Assembly: GCF_029633865.1 (NCBI RefSeq)
Contig: NC_079211.1
Location: forward strand, 5,132,118-5,196,117
Direction: 5' to 3'
Length of the DNA stretch: 64,000 nt
Source: Lampris incognitus
Lineage: Eukaryota; Chordata; Actinopteri; Lampriformes; Lampridae
A program made the position numbers and the translations under genes. The notes beneath the pieces were generated by a model, which saw only the letters and a program-made list of their open reading frames with translations, did no database searches and was not told where the DNA came from. Positions 21,901 to 30,560 of this stretch are shown in pieces. Positions within the stretch are counted from its first letter, which is position 1, and every line of letters begins with the position of its first letter.

Positions 21901-24900
21901 GATGTTGCTAAAGGGAGAAGGTAAATAATAAACAGGAGTGGCCCCAACACTGAACCCATGTGGATCTCCACGAGGAACTACCAAACTTTCTGACCAGTAA
22001 TTCTGAATATGTACAAAATGTGTCCTGTCTGTAAGGTAGGAAGCGAACCAATACACAGTCCCCCCAACTCCAATGCTAGCCAGACCATCCATGGGAAGCT
22101 GATGGGATACAGTATCAAAGACTGCGGTGAGGTCAAGGAGGATGAAGATAGAAAGTAGACCGAAGTCAGCTGCATGAAGGAGGTCATTAGTGATCTTAAC
22201 CAGGGCTGTTTCTGTGCCATTTTTGGGGCGAAAGCCAGACTGTTGAAAGAGATTATTGTTATCAAGGTACTTGAGTTGAGATGTAAGCACCCTCTTGAGG
22301 ATTTTGGAGATAAATGGTATATTGGAAATAGGCCATTAGTTGTTTTGGTCAGTAGAATTTAAATCAAGTTTTTTTCAGAGTTGGTTTGATTATGGCAACC
22401 TTCAGTGAAGGGGGAACTGTACCAATGGACAGAGAGGAGTTGATGATGGAGGTTATCAAGGAGATGATAGAGGGCAGGCATGTTTTAACTAGGGTTGTAG
22501 GAATTTGATTCAGGTGACATGTGGAGGTGCTAGACTTGGTAATAAGTTCGGAATGTGATTTTCAGTTGGAAGACTGAAGTCACATAGGACAGTAGATGGG
22601 GACAGTTTCATGGCACTTGCTGATTGTAAGTCAGTTTGCATGAAGTTAGCAGAAGCTAGCTGCTCATGAATGGTTCTAATTTTGGAGTTGAAAAACTTCA
22701 AAAAAGCAGAGCATTATTCATTAGAAAGGTTATTGTTCATATTGGTTTCAGGTGGCTTTAGTAAACTTTTAACTGTGGCGAAGAGAGTTCCAGTATTCCC
22801 TTCAACTGTACTAATAATATTTGCATAATAGGATGTTTAGCTGTTGAAAGTGAATTTTTGTAATGGCGTATATTATCTGAATACATTTATTTGTGAACAG
22901 CAAGTCCAGTCTTGGTGCAAAGCCTCTCAAGGTGCCGACCTATAGCCTTGAGCTGACGTAAGTCAGGTGTGTACCAGTGAACAGTATGGGCAAATGAGAC
23001 AACCCGTGTTTTATTAGATAAAAAGAAATTAGATAAAAAGGATAATGCTGACCTGCTGCTTGCCAAATAGTGAGCCCACATTAATCTGTACTGTTAAACC
23101 TCAGATCTCATTGGTTACTTAGCCACAAGCTAAGCAACTAGCAAGAGATGAGATTCAACAAGATAGATAAAAAGTGTAGCAGTAACTTGATCTTGCCAAA
23201 TAGTGAGCCCGCATTGATGTATGAAAACTGTTATAACGTGTTTATTAATGGTTTGTTAAGTGTTAACAACCTAATTATAAACCATTTACAAATCCTTTAT
23301 AAGGGTATACTAATTGTAAAGTGGTACCCTTTTTCTTTGTCACTTCCACTCTTTAAAGTCTCTTTTTAGAACATTAAAAGGCACTTGTGTAGTTTATACA
23401 ATAAATGGTACATATAAGAAAGCCACCAAGTTTTAACCAAGCGTTCTTTACATTCATCAGAATGTTTGACAACATAAATCTTTTTGTAATTCAAACTTTC
23501 ATCACTGCTGCTTTCTATAAACAGGCATCAACCGTTAAGGTTTAATTTTTGCTACTAACAGAGAACACAGGATCAGTGACCTTCATAACAAGTTATATTA
23601 GCTCCAAGAACCCTAAATCTCCATCCTCCCAGCTGTATCGTCAGCCCTGCCTCTGCTCCTGCCTGTTCGCTACCTGGTGGTTTGTGATGAAGTTTGCTCC
23701 TTACCGGCACTGTTGCTCTGTCCAGCCACGCTCTTTGGCTCGGACAGACACTTCATAGCGAAGCCTCTTCGCCAGCTCTGCAATCTCAGTCTGCAGCGCC
23801 CCCACCTGGCTGGAGACAACCATAATGGTTACTATGGAAACAGATAAAACAAGTTAATTGGACATCCTTTCTCCGCTCTCAAGAAATTTGGTTTCAGAGA
23901 ATCACTCATTCAATGGATTAAAATTCTGTACAAATCACCATCGGCTTCTATCATCACCAATGGGTACACATCACAGCATTTTACCCGGCAACATGGCTCA
24001 AGACAATAGTGTGTGCTGCTCCTGGCCCTGCTTGCACCTCAACAATGACCTGAAATTTTAATTCCAATCACACTAGCTTAGTACACACACCCATCCACAC
24101 AAACCATACTCCAAACAACACCCAGTAGGGCAGGAGGTGTGTGAGTTCGGGTCAGACGAACCTGGATGACTCATACCACCACACCCTACCATCTTAACTC
24201 CAGACACAACACTACAGCACATTAAGCACCAGGACTACTGGGATGGGAGGATCGCAGTGTGGGTGGGTGGGTGGCCGGCTGGGGGGACCCCTGCCCAGGT
24301 GGATTGCTCTATCCTCAGTGCTGTGTCCTGGCTGCTGCATACCGGCAGGGCCACAGTGAGCACTGCCAGGTGTTTTCTGGGGGCCCCTGGGTGGCGTTTC
24401 GGTGTAGGGGGCCTCTGGGTGTAGGCTGCAGGTGGGGGGCAGCCAGGATCCGAAATTAACTTTTTGGCTTACCGGCCAAGGGGACTGGTAGATGAAAAAA
24501 AAATCTACCGGCCAAGCATATTTTTTACCAGCCAAAATAATTTGTAGCCTTTTTTGTGCCATATATACGTTTTCAGTACATATCAATGAGAGAATGAGGT
24601 ATTGTGTTGAATAAAAGCTTTTAAAAATGTGACAAGAGCAGATCTGAAGCAAAAATTTTTTTATGTAAAATTAGCCAATGGTTAAAAGATAAAATGTTAC
24701 AAGTATGATTTCATGTTTTATTTGCAGTATTATTGTAACTACTCGAGTACTCCACATGCCCATCCCTAGTCCCAGACTACTTCTCACTCTAGAGCAGCCA
24801 CTCTCTTTGCACCGTCCATGAAGTCTGGCCTCCTGCTCCTGACAGAGTCTTGGTGCTACAGATCAACAGCACTGGTTGGGTCATACTCCCTGATCTCGGG

Positions 24901-27900
24901 AGATGATAGCTGCACGATCAGTAGATCCGAGAGTGTGTCTGAGTTGAGGTTGGACCGCCAATCAGTTTTAACCTGTTTTATGGTGTTGAAGCTAGCACAC
25001 AGCTAACGTTAGTCATAGCTAGGTGTCACATACTAGTGCTAGTTGGCTAACGTTAGCTACAGCCAGCACGTTGTTTACGCTGGAAAAGGATATTTCTAGA
25101 TGACAACTGGTGGTCTGGCCTTCTTGCCAATGGCATGCATAGTCCTAAACATGTTCTGCATTCTCCTGCTGGTCTGCTCGGACATGGCGATTTGCGCCTT
25201 TACGGGGGATGTTGCGAGGACAGGCTCCGACTGAGCCCGAGAGGCCTTCATACAGGTAATGTGCCATCTAGAGGTCTCGTGTTCCTTGATGTTTTCTACC
25301 TTCATTATCTTGTTACCGATGACAAATGAATTGATGCGGGTTTTGGCATCCTGGCGACAGACGGAGCAACTCCTTATCACGGTCTGTATGTTATACTCCA
25401 GCCAGCCTCTCGCAGCTCCTTTATCGTCATACCTCCACTTTTCACTAAACTTTCTTTTTTTCAGTTTGGTGGTGACGGTGGTTTCTTCCTCCTCTTCGGG
25501 GCATGGTTGTCTTCTTGATGGTGGTTTTGCGTCTTCTAAAATATCGCCATGTAACTGGTGTTGCTCGCTAACGTTAGTTAAAAGAATAGAGTAGGCTAGT
25601 ACCGAGTTTGATGAGTGCTGCTGTTGTTGTTCCTCTCGAGTGTGTGTGTAATGTTACCTGCCAGTGGTGTCTAGAAACGTTCTAATGCACTTTGATTGGT
25701 TGGTTTCTGTTATTGTTGTTGCTATGTTATTGTTCTAATGCACTTTGGTTGGTTAATTTCTGTTATTGTTGTTGCTGTTATTGCTGTTGCTAAGGAGAGA
25801 GAGAGGGGGAGAGAGAGCGAAAGCGAGAGAGATGGAGGGGATCAAGTGGTTGGATGTCACTTTTTTTGTTATTCGCCATGTGGCGGGTAGGCTTCTGAGA
25901 TTTACTCGCCAATCAGAAAACCTACTCACATTTGGCGGGCGGAGAGTGTTAATTTCGGACCCTGGGGGCAGCTGTTGGACTTGCTCCTGTTGCTTGGCTT
26001 CTCAGTGATGGGCACCGCGGGTGTGTGGGGACCACATGTCTGGCTGTCTACAGGTGCTGGCAGGGCTCCGTCAGTCCTGGAGGGGTTGCTGTCGGATGGC
26101 CTGGGTCGGGTGCATTCGACTACGTAGGTGTATGCTCGGCCCAGATGAGCTGTCCAGCCAGCTGCTTTGTGGCGGGCCTCGCCCTTGTGCCAGGTGGGAA
26201 TGGGCATGGGGCCCCCTCTGCCTGCCTGCTGGGTAGGCAATCCCAGATGTGTGTCGTTCTGCCTGTCACGGGGCCTGGCTCTGGGCCGGCGGTCTGTCAT
26301 TGCTGTCTGCGGCCTGTGGGTGCGCCTTGTACCTGTGCCTGGGAGTTGGTGGTGGGGTTGTGCCCCAGGGGTGAGGGCTTGTCTCGTGCTTTTGGGGACT
26401 GGTTTGTGCTCCTTGGGGGTGGAGGTGGGTGTTGCTGTGCGGGCTCCTGGCCCCCCTGTGGGCTTGGTGTTCCTCTGGGGTTGCGGTACTTTGGGCTTTG
26501 GCTGTAGTCTTGGTCGTGGGGTGTCTGCACGACTGCAGGGCCCGTTGGCGACTGCAGAGCCTGTCTGCTGTTTGGAGGCACTATGATAAGTCGCGGATCT
26601 CAGACACTAGAATTAATTGTGGTTAATCACGTGCACTCACAGGTACACACTGCTAGCATCTTCCTCACACATTCCCTGGAACACTCTCCAGATTATTTCC
26701 TTCATCCTAGTCCTATCTCCCCCTTTCCTTTTTTTCCCTTGTCTTCTCCTTTCACTATAACTATTGTCCTAAATTTATATCGATAAGATCGATTTTATTG
26801 TGTTGTCAAACACATGTTAGGCATTGTTTCTTTGTCAATGTCTCATTACTTCTCCTGGACTGGTGGAGAAGCTTGCGTGAACCAATGATCTGGAGCTTGG
26901 CTCCTGGTCACCCAAGGCGGATAGGTCAAGGAGGAGGTTCGCACAGTCCAACAAAGACGTCAACGGGGGAACTGGCGGAAGATGTCTCCAAGTCACAGTG
27001 GCAGTGAAGGCGGATGAAGACTGCAACAGAGGGTGGTCCCCAATCGTCTTGGTTTTCCATGCCATTGGACACTGACCACCCCCTGCCAAGGACCATGTGG
27101 TGGCTGCAGCCGCATCAGCCTCTCCACATAAAAAGCTATTATGCACAGGCATCCTCCCATTATGTGGCTCCAGGATCGGCCTCTACACCCACCCAAGGAC
27201 CCAGAGGGAGGACGGCCATACTTGACCCTGAGTGACCAGCGATGATGATGATGAATGTCTCATTAGATACATGAAATTATCTGGAGGAATATTTCCAATA
27301 AAGTGGGCAGACCAGGGTCAATGAAAAAAATGCAGATTTGTATACTATGAAAAAGAGATAATTTCATTTGCCTCTACATTTTAATCAGTTTTGTCTGATT
27401 AAAAGTTAAATGGATGTTTCTGGTCTTACACGAAAACATTCCATAGAGAGATCCTACTACTACCACTACTATTACTTTCGGCTGCTCCTGTTAGGGGGCG
27501 CCACAGTGGATCATCCGTTTCCATCTCTTCCTGTCCTCTGCATCTTCCTCTGTCACACCAGCCACCTGCATGTCCTCTCTCACCACATCCATAAACCTCC
27601 TCTTTGGCCTTCCTCTTTTCCTCTTCCCTGGCAGCTCCATATTCAGCATCCTTCTCCCAATATACCCAGCATCTCTCCTCCACACATGTCCAAACCATCT
27701 CAATTGTGTCTCTTGCTTTGTGTCTTCAAACCATCCAACCTGAGCTGCCCCCTCTAATATACTCGTTCCTAATCCTGTCCTTCTTCATCACTCCCAATGA
27801 AAATCTTATCATCTTCAACTCTGCCACCTCCAGCTCCACCTCCTGTCTTTTCATCAGTACCACTGTCTCCAAACTATACAACATAGCTGGTCTTGCTACC

Positions 27901-30545
27901 ATCTTGTAAACCTTCCTTTTAACTCTTGCTGGTACCCTTCTGTCACAAATCACTCCTGACACTCTTCTCCACCCACTCCACCCTGCTGCCTGCACTCTCT
28001 TCTTCACCTCTCTTCCGCACCCCCCGTTACTTTGGATAGTTGACCCCAAGTTGACCCCCTCTCCATTCCATGGAGAGATCGATTTTGTAAATCAAAAAGT
28101 GATTTAAGCAGTCATGGTTTTGGTCTTTGAATACTCTGCCAATGCCCTGTACTCTTTTGACAGAAAGCAGCATCTGATTACTTGCACTTTGACGAGTGTA
28201 GCATGTGATTAACTTTGACTTTTTCTGAAGTTTTATCATTTCCACCGCTAAACCAGACACAACTCTAACAAACTGGTCAACTCACTTTATAACCAGCAGC
28301 TTCTTCTCTGCAAACTAAAATCTTATTTTCTAAAACCTCACCTGAATGAAAATGTCGAAAATCTCCATCAGTGTTCTCACAGTACTCTTCATAAATCTCC
28401 TGGTTTACAAAGTAGTGTGTGCTTGTTTAAGGATAGAGTGTCTTTGGAGTCTAAAAATTCTCTCTTTGGCTCTGTTCCCACTTCACTAAGTTTCTCTGAC
28501 CCTAAAAATGTCAAGGACTCCCTTTTTTCATGTGGGATGTGCTTTCAGCCAACCAGCACAGTAGGAGTAACCTTTCCCACATTTATCAAGACTGACTCAC
28601 ATCTGAGTATACTTCTGCATGCGTGCTAATGTGCATCTATCTTCAAAACACGAGGTGAACAATGCACATGGATACTTCCACAAGTCACACTTCAGTGCAT
28701 ACCTCTACTTGGAGATCTGAGAGGGTTAATTCAATGAAGAATGCACTGAATGATGCACATGCACTTCCATGCAAAAGATATCTACATTTACAATGTGAAT
28801 CATTTTTAAAGTGATTTGTGATCATATCTGTACATATATTTTGTCCTTACACTAATGACCGGCCCGCTGCAGATGTGATCATGCCAATAGGTAGTGATGC
28901 ACACTTCTTCTGTAATTGTAGACGCTAATCTTGCACTTTTTTTTAGCAAATCTGGCAAAGTTAAGAATTCCTTTTTACATTTCCTCACGCTTTCATTTTT
29001 GTATATATCTAATACTGTCACATACATTCTCGTATTCTTCTTCAGTCGTGTGTTTATGTTTAACTATTAGCGTCTTGGGGAGATTTTTGACTGTTTTTCA
29101 CAGTGGGCGTGTTTGTGTCTTTGAGACTCGTAGAGACTGAAGAAATGCAATGGGTTGGTAGAATCTATTAGCCAACAAGTAAGAATGTAGAGCTGGAGGT
29201 TGGTGTGGGAATGAAGAACGCTTAAAAAGGAAAACTCCAGAGGGAGCTTGTCCTTGGGGAGGCGGGGGTGGTGGTGGGTTTTTTGTTTTTTTTTACTGAT
29301 TCTGGATGCCTGACATTGTTCCACAAGCAATCGAGATAAACATAAGAACACAGTTTACTCAAACAATTCATTTTGGCTTGTGGTCTAATGACCTTTGGAC
29401 GTCAATGTTGAGGGAGTCTTCCAATAACAAAAGCTTCAACGTGACAAGTCCATATTTGTTTCCATCAAATAAAGACCAAGACTTTTCTGTCCTCTGGAAG
29501 AACTGTCTAGCAGACATGTGACTCCAGTTTGCCCCCTGCTGTCGATAAAACTACACTGGCATCTCCCAGTTGGCTTGTCGGACACTGACACTCGCAGAAA
29601 GTTGAATCAGTTCATCTGGACACGTTTATCTCAATAAAGGTTGTGTCCAGATGAACTGATTCAACTTTCTGTGATTTTCTTACCTGGATTATTGAGCTGG
29701 CATAAAGACAGACACTGACACTGTTCTACAGCTCTGTCCTGGGTTTCATCAAATCACTTAGATACATATGACATAAAAATATGGTGATAGGAATGAAAAT
29801 ATTGTCTGTGAACTTCATAATGCAAGAACTTTGAAACATCATAGAAAACTGAATAAGTAAATCAACATAACCTACTGATATCTGCACTGCAATACATTTT
29901 TCTCACCTGTTTGGTAAAAAGTACCACTTATTTATAAAAAACTAGGATATCAAAATGGATGAGTCAATCTTGTCAAAACACATATTTGACTGAAAAACAA
30001 AGAACTCTGGGGTCCTAGGATATGGTGTTGATTTACTTGGGCTAGTCGCCTGACCAGTGTTGCATGTGTAAATTCAAGTACAATTAAACGTATTTGCTTT
30101 TTTTTCTGCTCAGTTTAACACAGACCTTTGCGATGATGACCATCTGGTAGGCGCCCAGGGGGAGAGTGATGAGGGTCCTAAGAGCCAGCGTGGTGCACAT
30201 GATACTGGCCCACCAGGGCAGTCCAGTAGTCTGCTGAACACTGACCAGTAATTGCTCGGTCAGATGGATCGGGGTGGAGTCTGATAGGCTCCCATACAAA
30301 CCAGTTCCATCCACACTGCTGCTGGACGCCCGTCTGCATGGAGGTCTGACATTGACAGTATGAGGGCTGCCTGAGTAGAGGCCATGAGGTGTAAATACAG
30401 GACAAAGGTGGCTCTGATGTGGTTTGTGATTGCAGCTGATGGAAGCGTTGCTCATGGTTCGAGTCAGAGGTTTGAGTGACAGGAACTGGTGCAAAGTCTT
30501 GAGAGAGCCAGGTCTCCTGGGCACTGTGGCCCTCAGGTGCAGCAT
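4117..30545 (-). CDS. cox18: COX18, cytochrome c oxidase assembly membrane insertase (complete, six coding exons)
   Basis: COX18 belongs to the Oxa1/YidC/Alb3 insertase family. It sits in the mitochondrial inner membrane and helps export the C-terminal tail of COX2 during complex IV assembly. Coding exons on the minus strand are 30545-30126, 23805-23705, 19387-19221, 18932-18817, 16057-15950 and 4284-4117. Lengths of 420, 101, 167, 116, 108 and 168 nt sum to 1080 nt, giving 359 residues and a stop, with every splice phase compatible. The human protein is slightly shorter. Residues 1-35 are rich in R/K and S/T and lack acids, as expected for a mitochondrial presequence. Hydrophobic segments lie at about 111-133, 201-217, 253-266 and 288-324. 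Family hallmarks are LPWW near 110, RDNCHPFK at 191-198, WVQLPMW at 204-210, PDSTWILP at 249-256 and MIPIAATVPS at 295-304. Introns are 0.3-11.7 kb and full of transposons. A noncoding 5' exon is likely. Confidence 0.93.
4289..4342. repeat. (AG)27 microsatellite forming the exon 6 polypyrimidine tract
   Basis: AG repeats on the plus strand are CT on the COX18 coding strand and end directly at the CTGCAG acceptor. No other pyrimidine tract lies nearby. Confidence 0.95.
4505..6930 (-). mobile_element. hAT transposon with ZBED5-like transposase pseudogene
   Basis: Terminal inverted repeats are CAGTGGTTCTCAAAC (left) and the complement of GTTTCTCAAAG (right). They are flanked by CCTTATAG and CCTTATGA, a diverged 8-bp target duplication as expected for hAT. 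Minus-strand open segments run in transposase order. A BED-type zinc finger start (MTGTKRKTDD..., ...PVCILCLKTLAAGSM) is at 6737-6522. Further segments at 6407-6099, 5973-5755, 5620-5345 and 5436-4987 resemble the ZBED5/Buster-type hAT catalytic and dimerisation regions. The reading frame is broken between segments, so it is dead. It lies in COX18 intron 5 in the same orientation as the gene. Confidence 0.85.
6931..7625. other. COX18 intron 5 DNA without recognised features
   Basis: I see no gene, tandem repeat or recognisable transposon here. A 60-codon minus-strand ORF at 7455-7273 has no family signature and no splice context. Confidence 0.5.
7626..7944 (-). mobile_element. tRNA-derived SINE, family B2, 5'-truncated
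   Basis: Family B2 shares the tRNA-like head of B1 (GGTCCTGGGTTCGAACACC here). Its body and tail differ: CATGCATGTTAGGGTTAGTA, GAACCTGGAGTTGGTCCCC, then a tail ending GGGGATCAGTAAAGTATCTC. In this minus-oriented copy the A-box region is lost at the right end near 7944. Confidence 0.8.
8690..9139 (-). mobile_element. tRNA-derived SINE, family A, copy 2 (full length, with target duplication)
   Basis: A full-length minus-oriented copy, from the G-run and ACAATTGGGG tail at the left to the GGGCGTCCGGGTAGCGTAG head at the right. Flanks AAAGTTGACCTCTTCT (8674-8689) and AAAGTTGACCTTTTCT (9140-9155) match at 15 of 16 positions and form the target-site duplication made by LINE-type insertion. This makes it the best reference copy of the family in this window. 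Confidence 0.92.
9218..9281. repeat. Imperfect hairpin
   Basis: ATAAGTTATCT...ACACCAACA is mirrored by TGTTGGTGT.AGATAACTTAT around a short GGGAGGCTCC loop. It is intronic, with no associated gene. Confidence 0.7.
9473..9852. repeat. Compound (TCTG)n/(TCTC)n microsatellite
   Basis: About 380 bp of nearly pure pyrimidine-strand TCTG and TCTC units with recurrent TCTTGCTCTC interruptions. It gives long low-complexity ORFs in several frames on both strands (SVCLSVCLS, DRQTDRQTD), none of which is a gene. A (CA)n run follows at 10023-10044. Confidence 0.97.
10348..10360 (+). mobile_element. hAT-type terminal repeat remnant
   Basis: CAGTGTTTCCCAT, a common hAT-type terminal sequence in fish, begins a segment with GTGGCGGCCCGCCACAATAT. 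No matching right end is found within the next kilobases, and the satellite at 10482-10962 may have replaced it. Confidence 0.4.
10482..10962. repeat. Minisatellite of about 10-11 bp units (GCTCGGTGCAG-like)
   Basis: About 480 bp of GCTCAGTGCAG, GCTCGGAGCAT and GCTTGGAGCAG variants, punctuated several times by a longer GGGACGGGGCTGCAG block. The block recurrence suggests a higher-order arrangement. Overlapping ORFs here are spurious. Confidence 0.92.
11091..11255 (+). mobile_element. SINE family A, copy 3 (head half only)
   Basis: Plus-oriented head: GGGCGTCCGGGTAGCGTAG, then TACCTCCAGCTTGGTCGGGC and GACACAATTGGCCGTGTCTG. It breaks off after TGTCCTGGTCGTTGC. Confidence 0.85.
11304..11556. 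mobile_element. Fold-back retroposon-like element inside a SINE-B1 tail
   Basis: Two long inverted arms at about 11304-11377 and 11450-11524 read TCCAAAGGAATTGAATTGAG...GTGAAGACGTTT and its near-complement. The element is flanked by perfect 14-bp duplications, CATTATCCAAGCCA at 11290-11303 and 11557-11570. Its right end (CAACTCCTTTGGATAACCAT) recurs at 49298, next to the Tc1 remnant. The long target duplication suggests LINE-type insertion despite the DNA-transposon-like inverted structure. Confidence 0.75.
11557..11668 (-). mobile_element. SINE family B1 tail fragment
   Basis: The CATTATCCAAGCCACTTATC tail is followed by body sequence ending GACACCCTGGACAGGCCGCC, on the minus strand. The outermost tail (ATCCATCCATCC) is at 11279-11303, separated by the fold-back insertion. 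A (TTTG)n run at about 11672-11695 joins it to the next SINE. Confidence 0.8.
11698..12034 (-). mobile_element. SINE family A, copy 4 (internally deleted)
   Basis: A minus-oriented copy with the tail at the left and a CGTCCAGGTAGAGTAGCGGTC head at the right. About 80 bp of the body (the GTGAAACTCCTCACTGTC region) is missing between 11824 and 11829. Confidence 0.82.
14925..15015. repeat. (TAC/TAT/TAA)n trinucleotide tract
   Basis: TACTACTAC units with interruptions, running into TAATAATAA, inside the hAT element. Confidence 0.9.
15085..15236. repeat. 32-bp minisatellite, about five copies
   Basis: The unit contains GATGTTGTGGCCCTTGGC followed by TTGGCATGAACCCT and is nearly identical between copies (one has GATGCTG). 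It sits just inside the right end of the hAT element. Confidence 0.95.
15377..15783 (+). mobile_element. SINE family A, copy 5 (full length)
   Basis: Runs from GGGCGTCCAGGTGGCGTAGC to GTAATTGGCCAAGTAC. It ends exactly where the ATCCATC tail of a minus-oriented SINE-B1 begins, so two SINEs lie tail to tail beside COX18 exon 5. Confidence 0.9.
15784..15949 (-). mobile_element. SINE family B1 fragment abutting the COX18 exon 5 donor
   Basis: The tail, body and GT tract of a B1 SINE in COX18 orientation. Its GT repeat (CA at 15918-15945 on the plus strand) runs directly into the exon 5 splice donor GTAAGTGTGTG. The SINE head is absent. Confidence 0.8.
15950..16057 (-). CDS. cox18: COX18 coding exon 5
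   Basis: A 108-nt, phase 0-0 exon encoding residues 269-304, from FFALQRLEVSRF to VVMIPIAATVPS. The acceptor is CTCCTGTCAG. The donor GTAAGT is followed immediately by a GT repeat. Because the exon is a multiple of three, skipping it would keep the frame but remove a conserved membrane segment. Confidence 0.92.
16181..16593 (-). mobile_element. SINE family A, copy 6, with perfect 16-bp target duplication
   Basis: A minus-oriented copy that lacks the first part of the tRNA-like head. Perfect direct repeats CTTTTCTCACATCTCT at 16165-16180 and 16594-16609 mark target-primed insertion into COX18 intron 4. Confidence 0.92.
16796..18312. repeat. 15-bp satellite, about 100 copies, in COX18 intron 4
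   Basis: The unit is ACAATAACTACAGCT with a few recurring variants (GACAATAA, TACGATAA, TACAATAAATACAGC). Fifteen is a multiple of three and the unit has stop-free frames on both strands, so ORFs over 500 codons appear on each. Their products are pure TITTA, YNNYS or VIVAV repeats, not proteins. It fills most of intron 4, 0.5 kb from exon 4. Confidence 0.98.
18368..18405. repeat. Perfect fold-back palindrome, 18-bp arms
   Basis: CAGATTTGAAAAACAAAT, then GG, then the exact reverse complement. It lies 56 bp past the 15-bp satellite. Confidence 0.97.
18762..18816. repeat. (TC)n tract joined to the COX18 exon 4 donor
   Basis: CT-rich on the plus strand. On the coding strand exon 4 ends in GAG and the donor reads GTGAGAGAGAGAGAG, so the donor is the first part of a GA microsatellite. 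Confidence 0.93.
18817..18932 (-). CDS. cox18: COX18 coding exon 4
   Basis: Encodes residues 230-268, from ALQSELTAGGALWF to TLGLTNLFITE, and includes the family segment PDSTWILP. The acceptor is TTTTGTAG and the donor GTGAGA. Phases 1 and 0 match its neighbours. Confidence 0.93.
19221..19387 (-). CDS. cox18: COX18 coding exon 3
   Basis: Encodes residues 174-229, with the strongly conserved SELYIRDNCHPFKASLLVW followed by VQLPMWVCLSLALRNL (a membrane segment). The acceptor is CTTTCAG and the donor GTAATT. Confidence 0.95.
19480..20722 (-). mobile_element. 5'-truncated LINE (RTE/Rex3-like), reverse transcriptase and C-terminal region
   Basis: Minus-strand frames give reverse-transcriptase motifs: QEEQCGFHPGHGT, GLHQGCPLSPILF and the catalytic-type LLFADDVVLLAS. 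They are followed by EFKYLRVLFTSEGRMEREI and the C-terminal RRPRGRPRTRWRDY. A frameshift separates 20708-20478 from 20518-19757. The element ends at an ATGA repeat (CATTCATTC at 19478-19495 on the plus strand). Clade assignment is from memory of fish elements and tentative. It lies in COX18 intron 2. Confidence 0.8.
20745..23332. mobile_element. DNA transposon defined by terminal inverted repeats of about 100 bp
   Basis: The left end GGTACAACTTTACAATAAGA matches the reverse complement of the right end (GGTACCACTTTACAATTAGT). The similarity continues through TTTATAAAGG and GGTTTATAATTAG to ACCATTAATAA. Between the ends lies a LINE fragment in minus orientation, with no transposase seen. Confidence 0.65.
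20990..22720 (-). mobile_element. LINE (L2/CR1-like) reverse-transcriptase fragment
   Basis: Minus-strand segments 22290-21793 and 21971-21612 carry QSGFRPKNGTETAL, LDLTAVFDTVSH, a degraded PRGDPHGFSVG and YAYDTQLYVSTK (from YADD), then DIQIWMTDNYLKFNSRKTE. The 3' part (KALHTLLISK...) extends to about 20990. Frameshifts make it inactive. It is nested between the inverted ends at 20745 and 23332. Confidence 0.8.
23705..23805 (-). CDS. cox18: COX18 coding exon 2
   Basis: Encodes residues 141-173, running VGALQTEIAELAKRLRYEV and on to RGWTEQQCR. The acceptor is CCAG and the donor GTAAGG. It is 101 nt, phase 0 to 2. Confidence 0.93.
23806..24435. other. COX18 intron 1, proximal part
   Basis: No gene or recognised repeat apart from a GC- and TG-rich stretch from about 24240. 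That stretch appears to continue on the other side of the hAT element, at 25973-26580, so it was one sequence before the insertion. I cannot identify it. Confidence 0.4.
24444..25964 (-). mobile_element. hAT element with TTF-type zinc finger, perfect 8-bp target duplication
   Basis: Ends CAGGATCCGAAATTAAC and GTTAATTTCGGACCCTG are inverted repeats. The flanks are GGGGCAGC on both sides (24436-24443 and 25965-25972). The minus-strand segment 25380-25096 reads SCSVCRQDAKTRINSFVIG and later HETSRWHITCMKASRA, the C2-H-C zinc-finger start of ZNF862-like hAT transposases. The catalytic region is missing, so the element is internally deleted. A GA-rich tract lies at about 25793-25835. Confidence 0.88.
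25973..26834. other. GC/TG-rich intronic DNA
   Basis: Plus-strand G- and T-rich sequence to about 26580, then AT-rich DNA. The overlapping ORFs are low-complexity shadows. It is probably an old repeat; class unknown. Confidence 0.35.
26835..27256 (+). mobile_element. Interspersed repeat with (GAT)n tail
   Basis: A sequence of about 420 bp ending ACCCTGAGTGACCAGC followed by GATGATGATGATGAA. The simple 3' tail suggests a non-LTR retroposon (SINE or truncated LINE). No tRNA-like head could be found. Confidence 0.45.
27452..28030 (-). mobile_element. 5'-truncated LINE, family 2, copy 1
   Basis: Minus-strand C-terminal region of a non-LTR reverse-transcriptase protein. It contains MRWFGHVWRRDAGYIGRRML, ELPGKRKRGRPKRRFMDVVR and VRREVKKRVQ-type sequence, with a 3' end of CGCCCCCTAACAGGAGCAGC and a TAG-repeat tail. 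Copies also lie at 39951, 41430 and 51215. Confidence 0.8.
28031..29594. other. COX18 intron 1 without recognised features
   Basis: AT-rich, with no convincing exon, repeat or RNA gene. Short ORFs have no family signature. Confidence 0.5.
29595..29671. repeat. Perfect fold-back palindrome, 29-bp arms
   Basis: The arm begins CAGAAAGTTGAATCAGTTCA and ends TCTGGACAC. After a 19-nt spacer the exact reverse complement follows. No transposon ends or target duplication are visible around it. Confidence 0.97.
30126..30545 (-). CDS. cox18: COX18 coding exon 1
   Basis: Encodes residues 1-140: a basic N-terminus (RRPGSLK..., LKPLTRT) acting as probable mitochondrial presequence, a poorly conserved S/P-rich stretch, then LPWWASIMCTTLALRTLIT (first membrane helix) and LPLGAYQMVIIAK. 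The donor is GTCTGTG, weaker than the others. The start is the first ATG after a probable acceptor at 30561-30562. Confidence 0.92.
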
Positions 30546-30560
30546 TGTGGTGCTGGGTAT

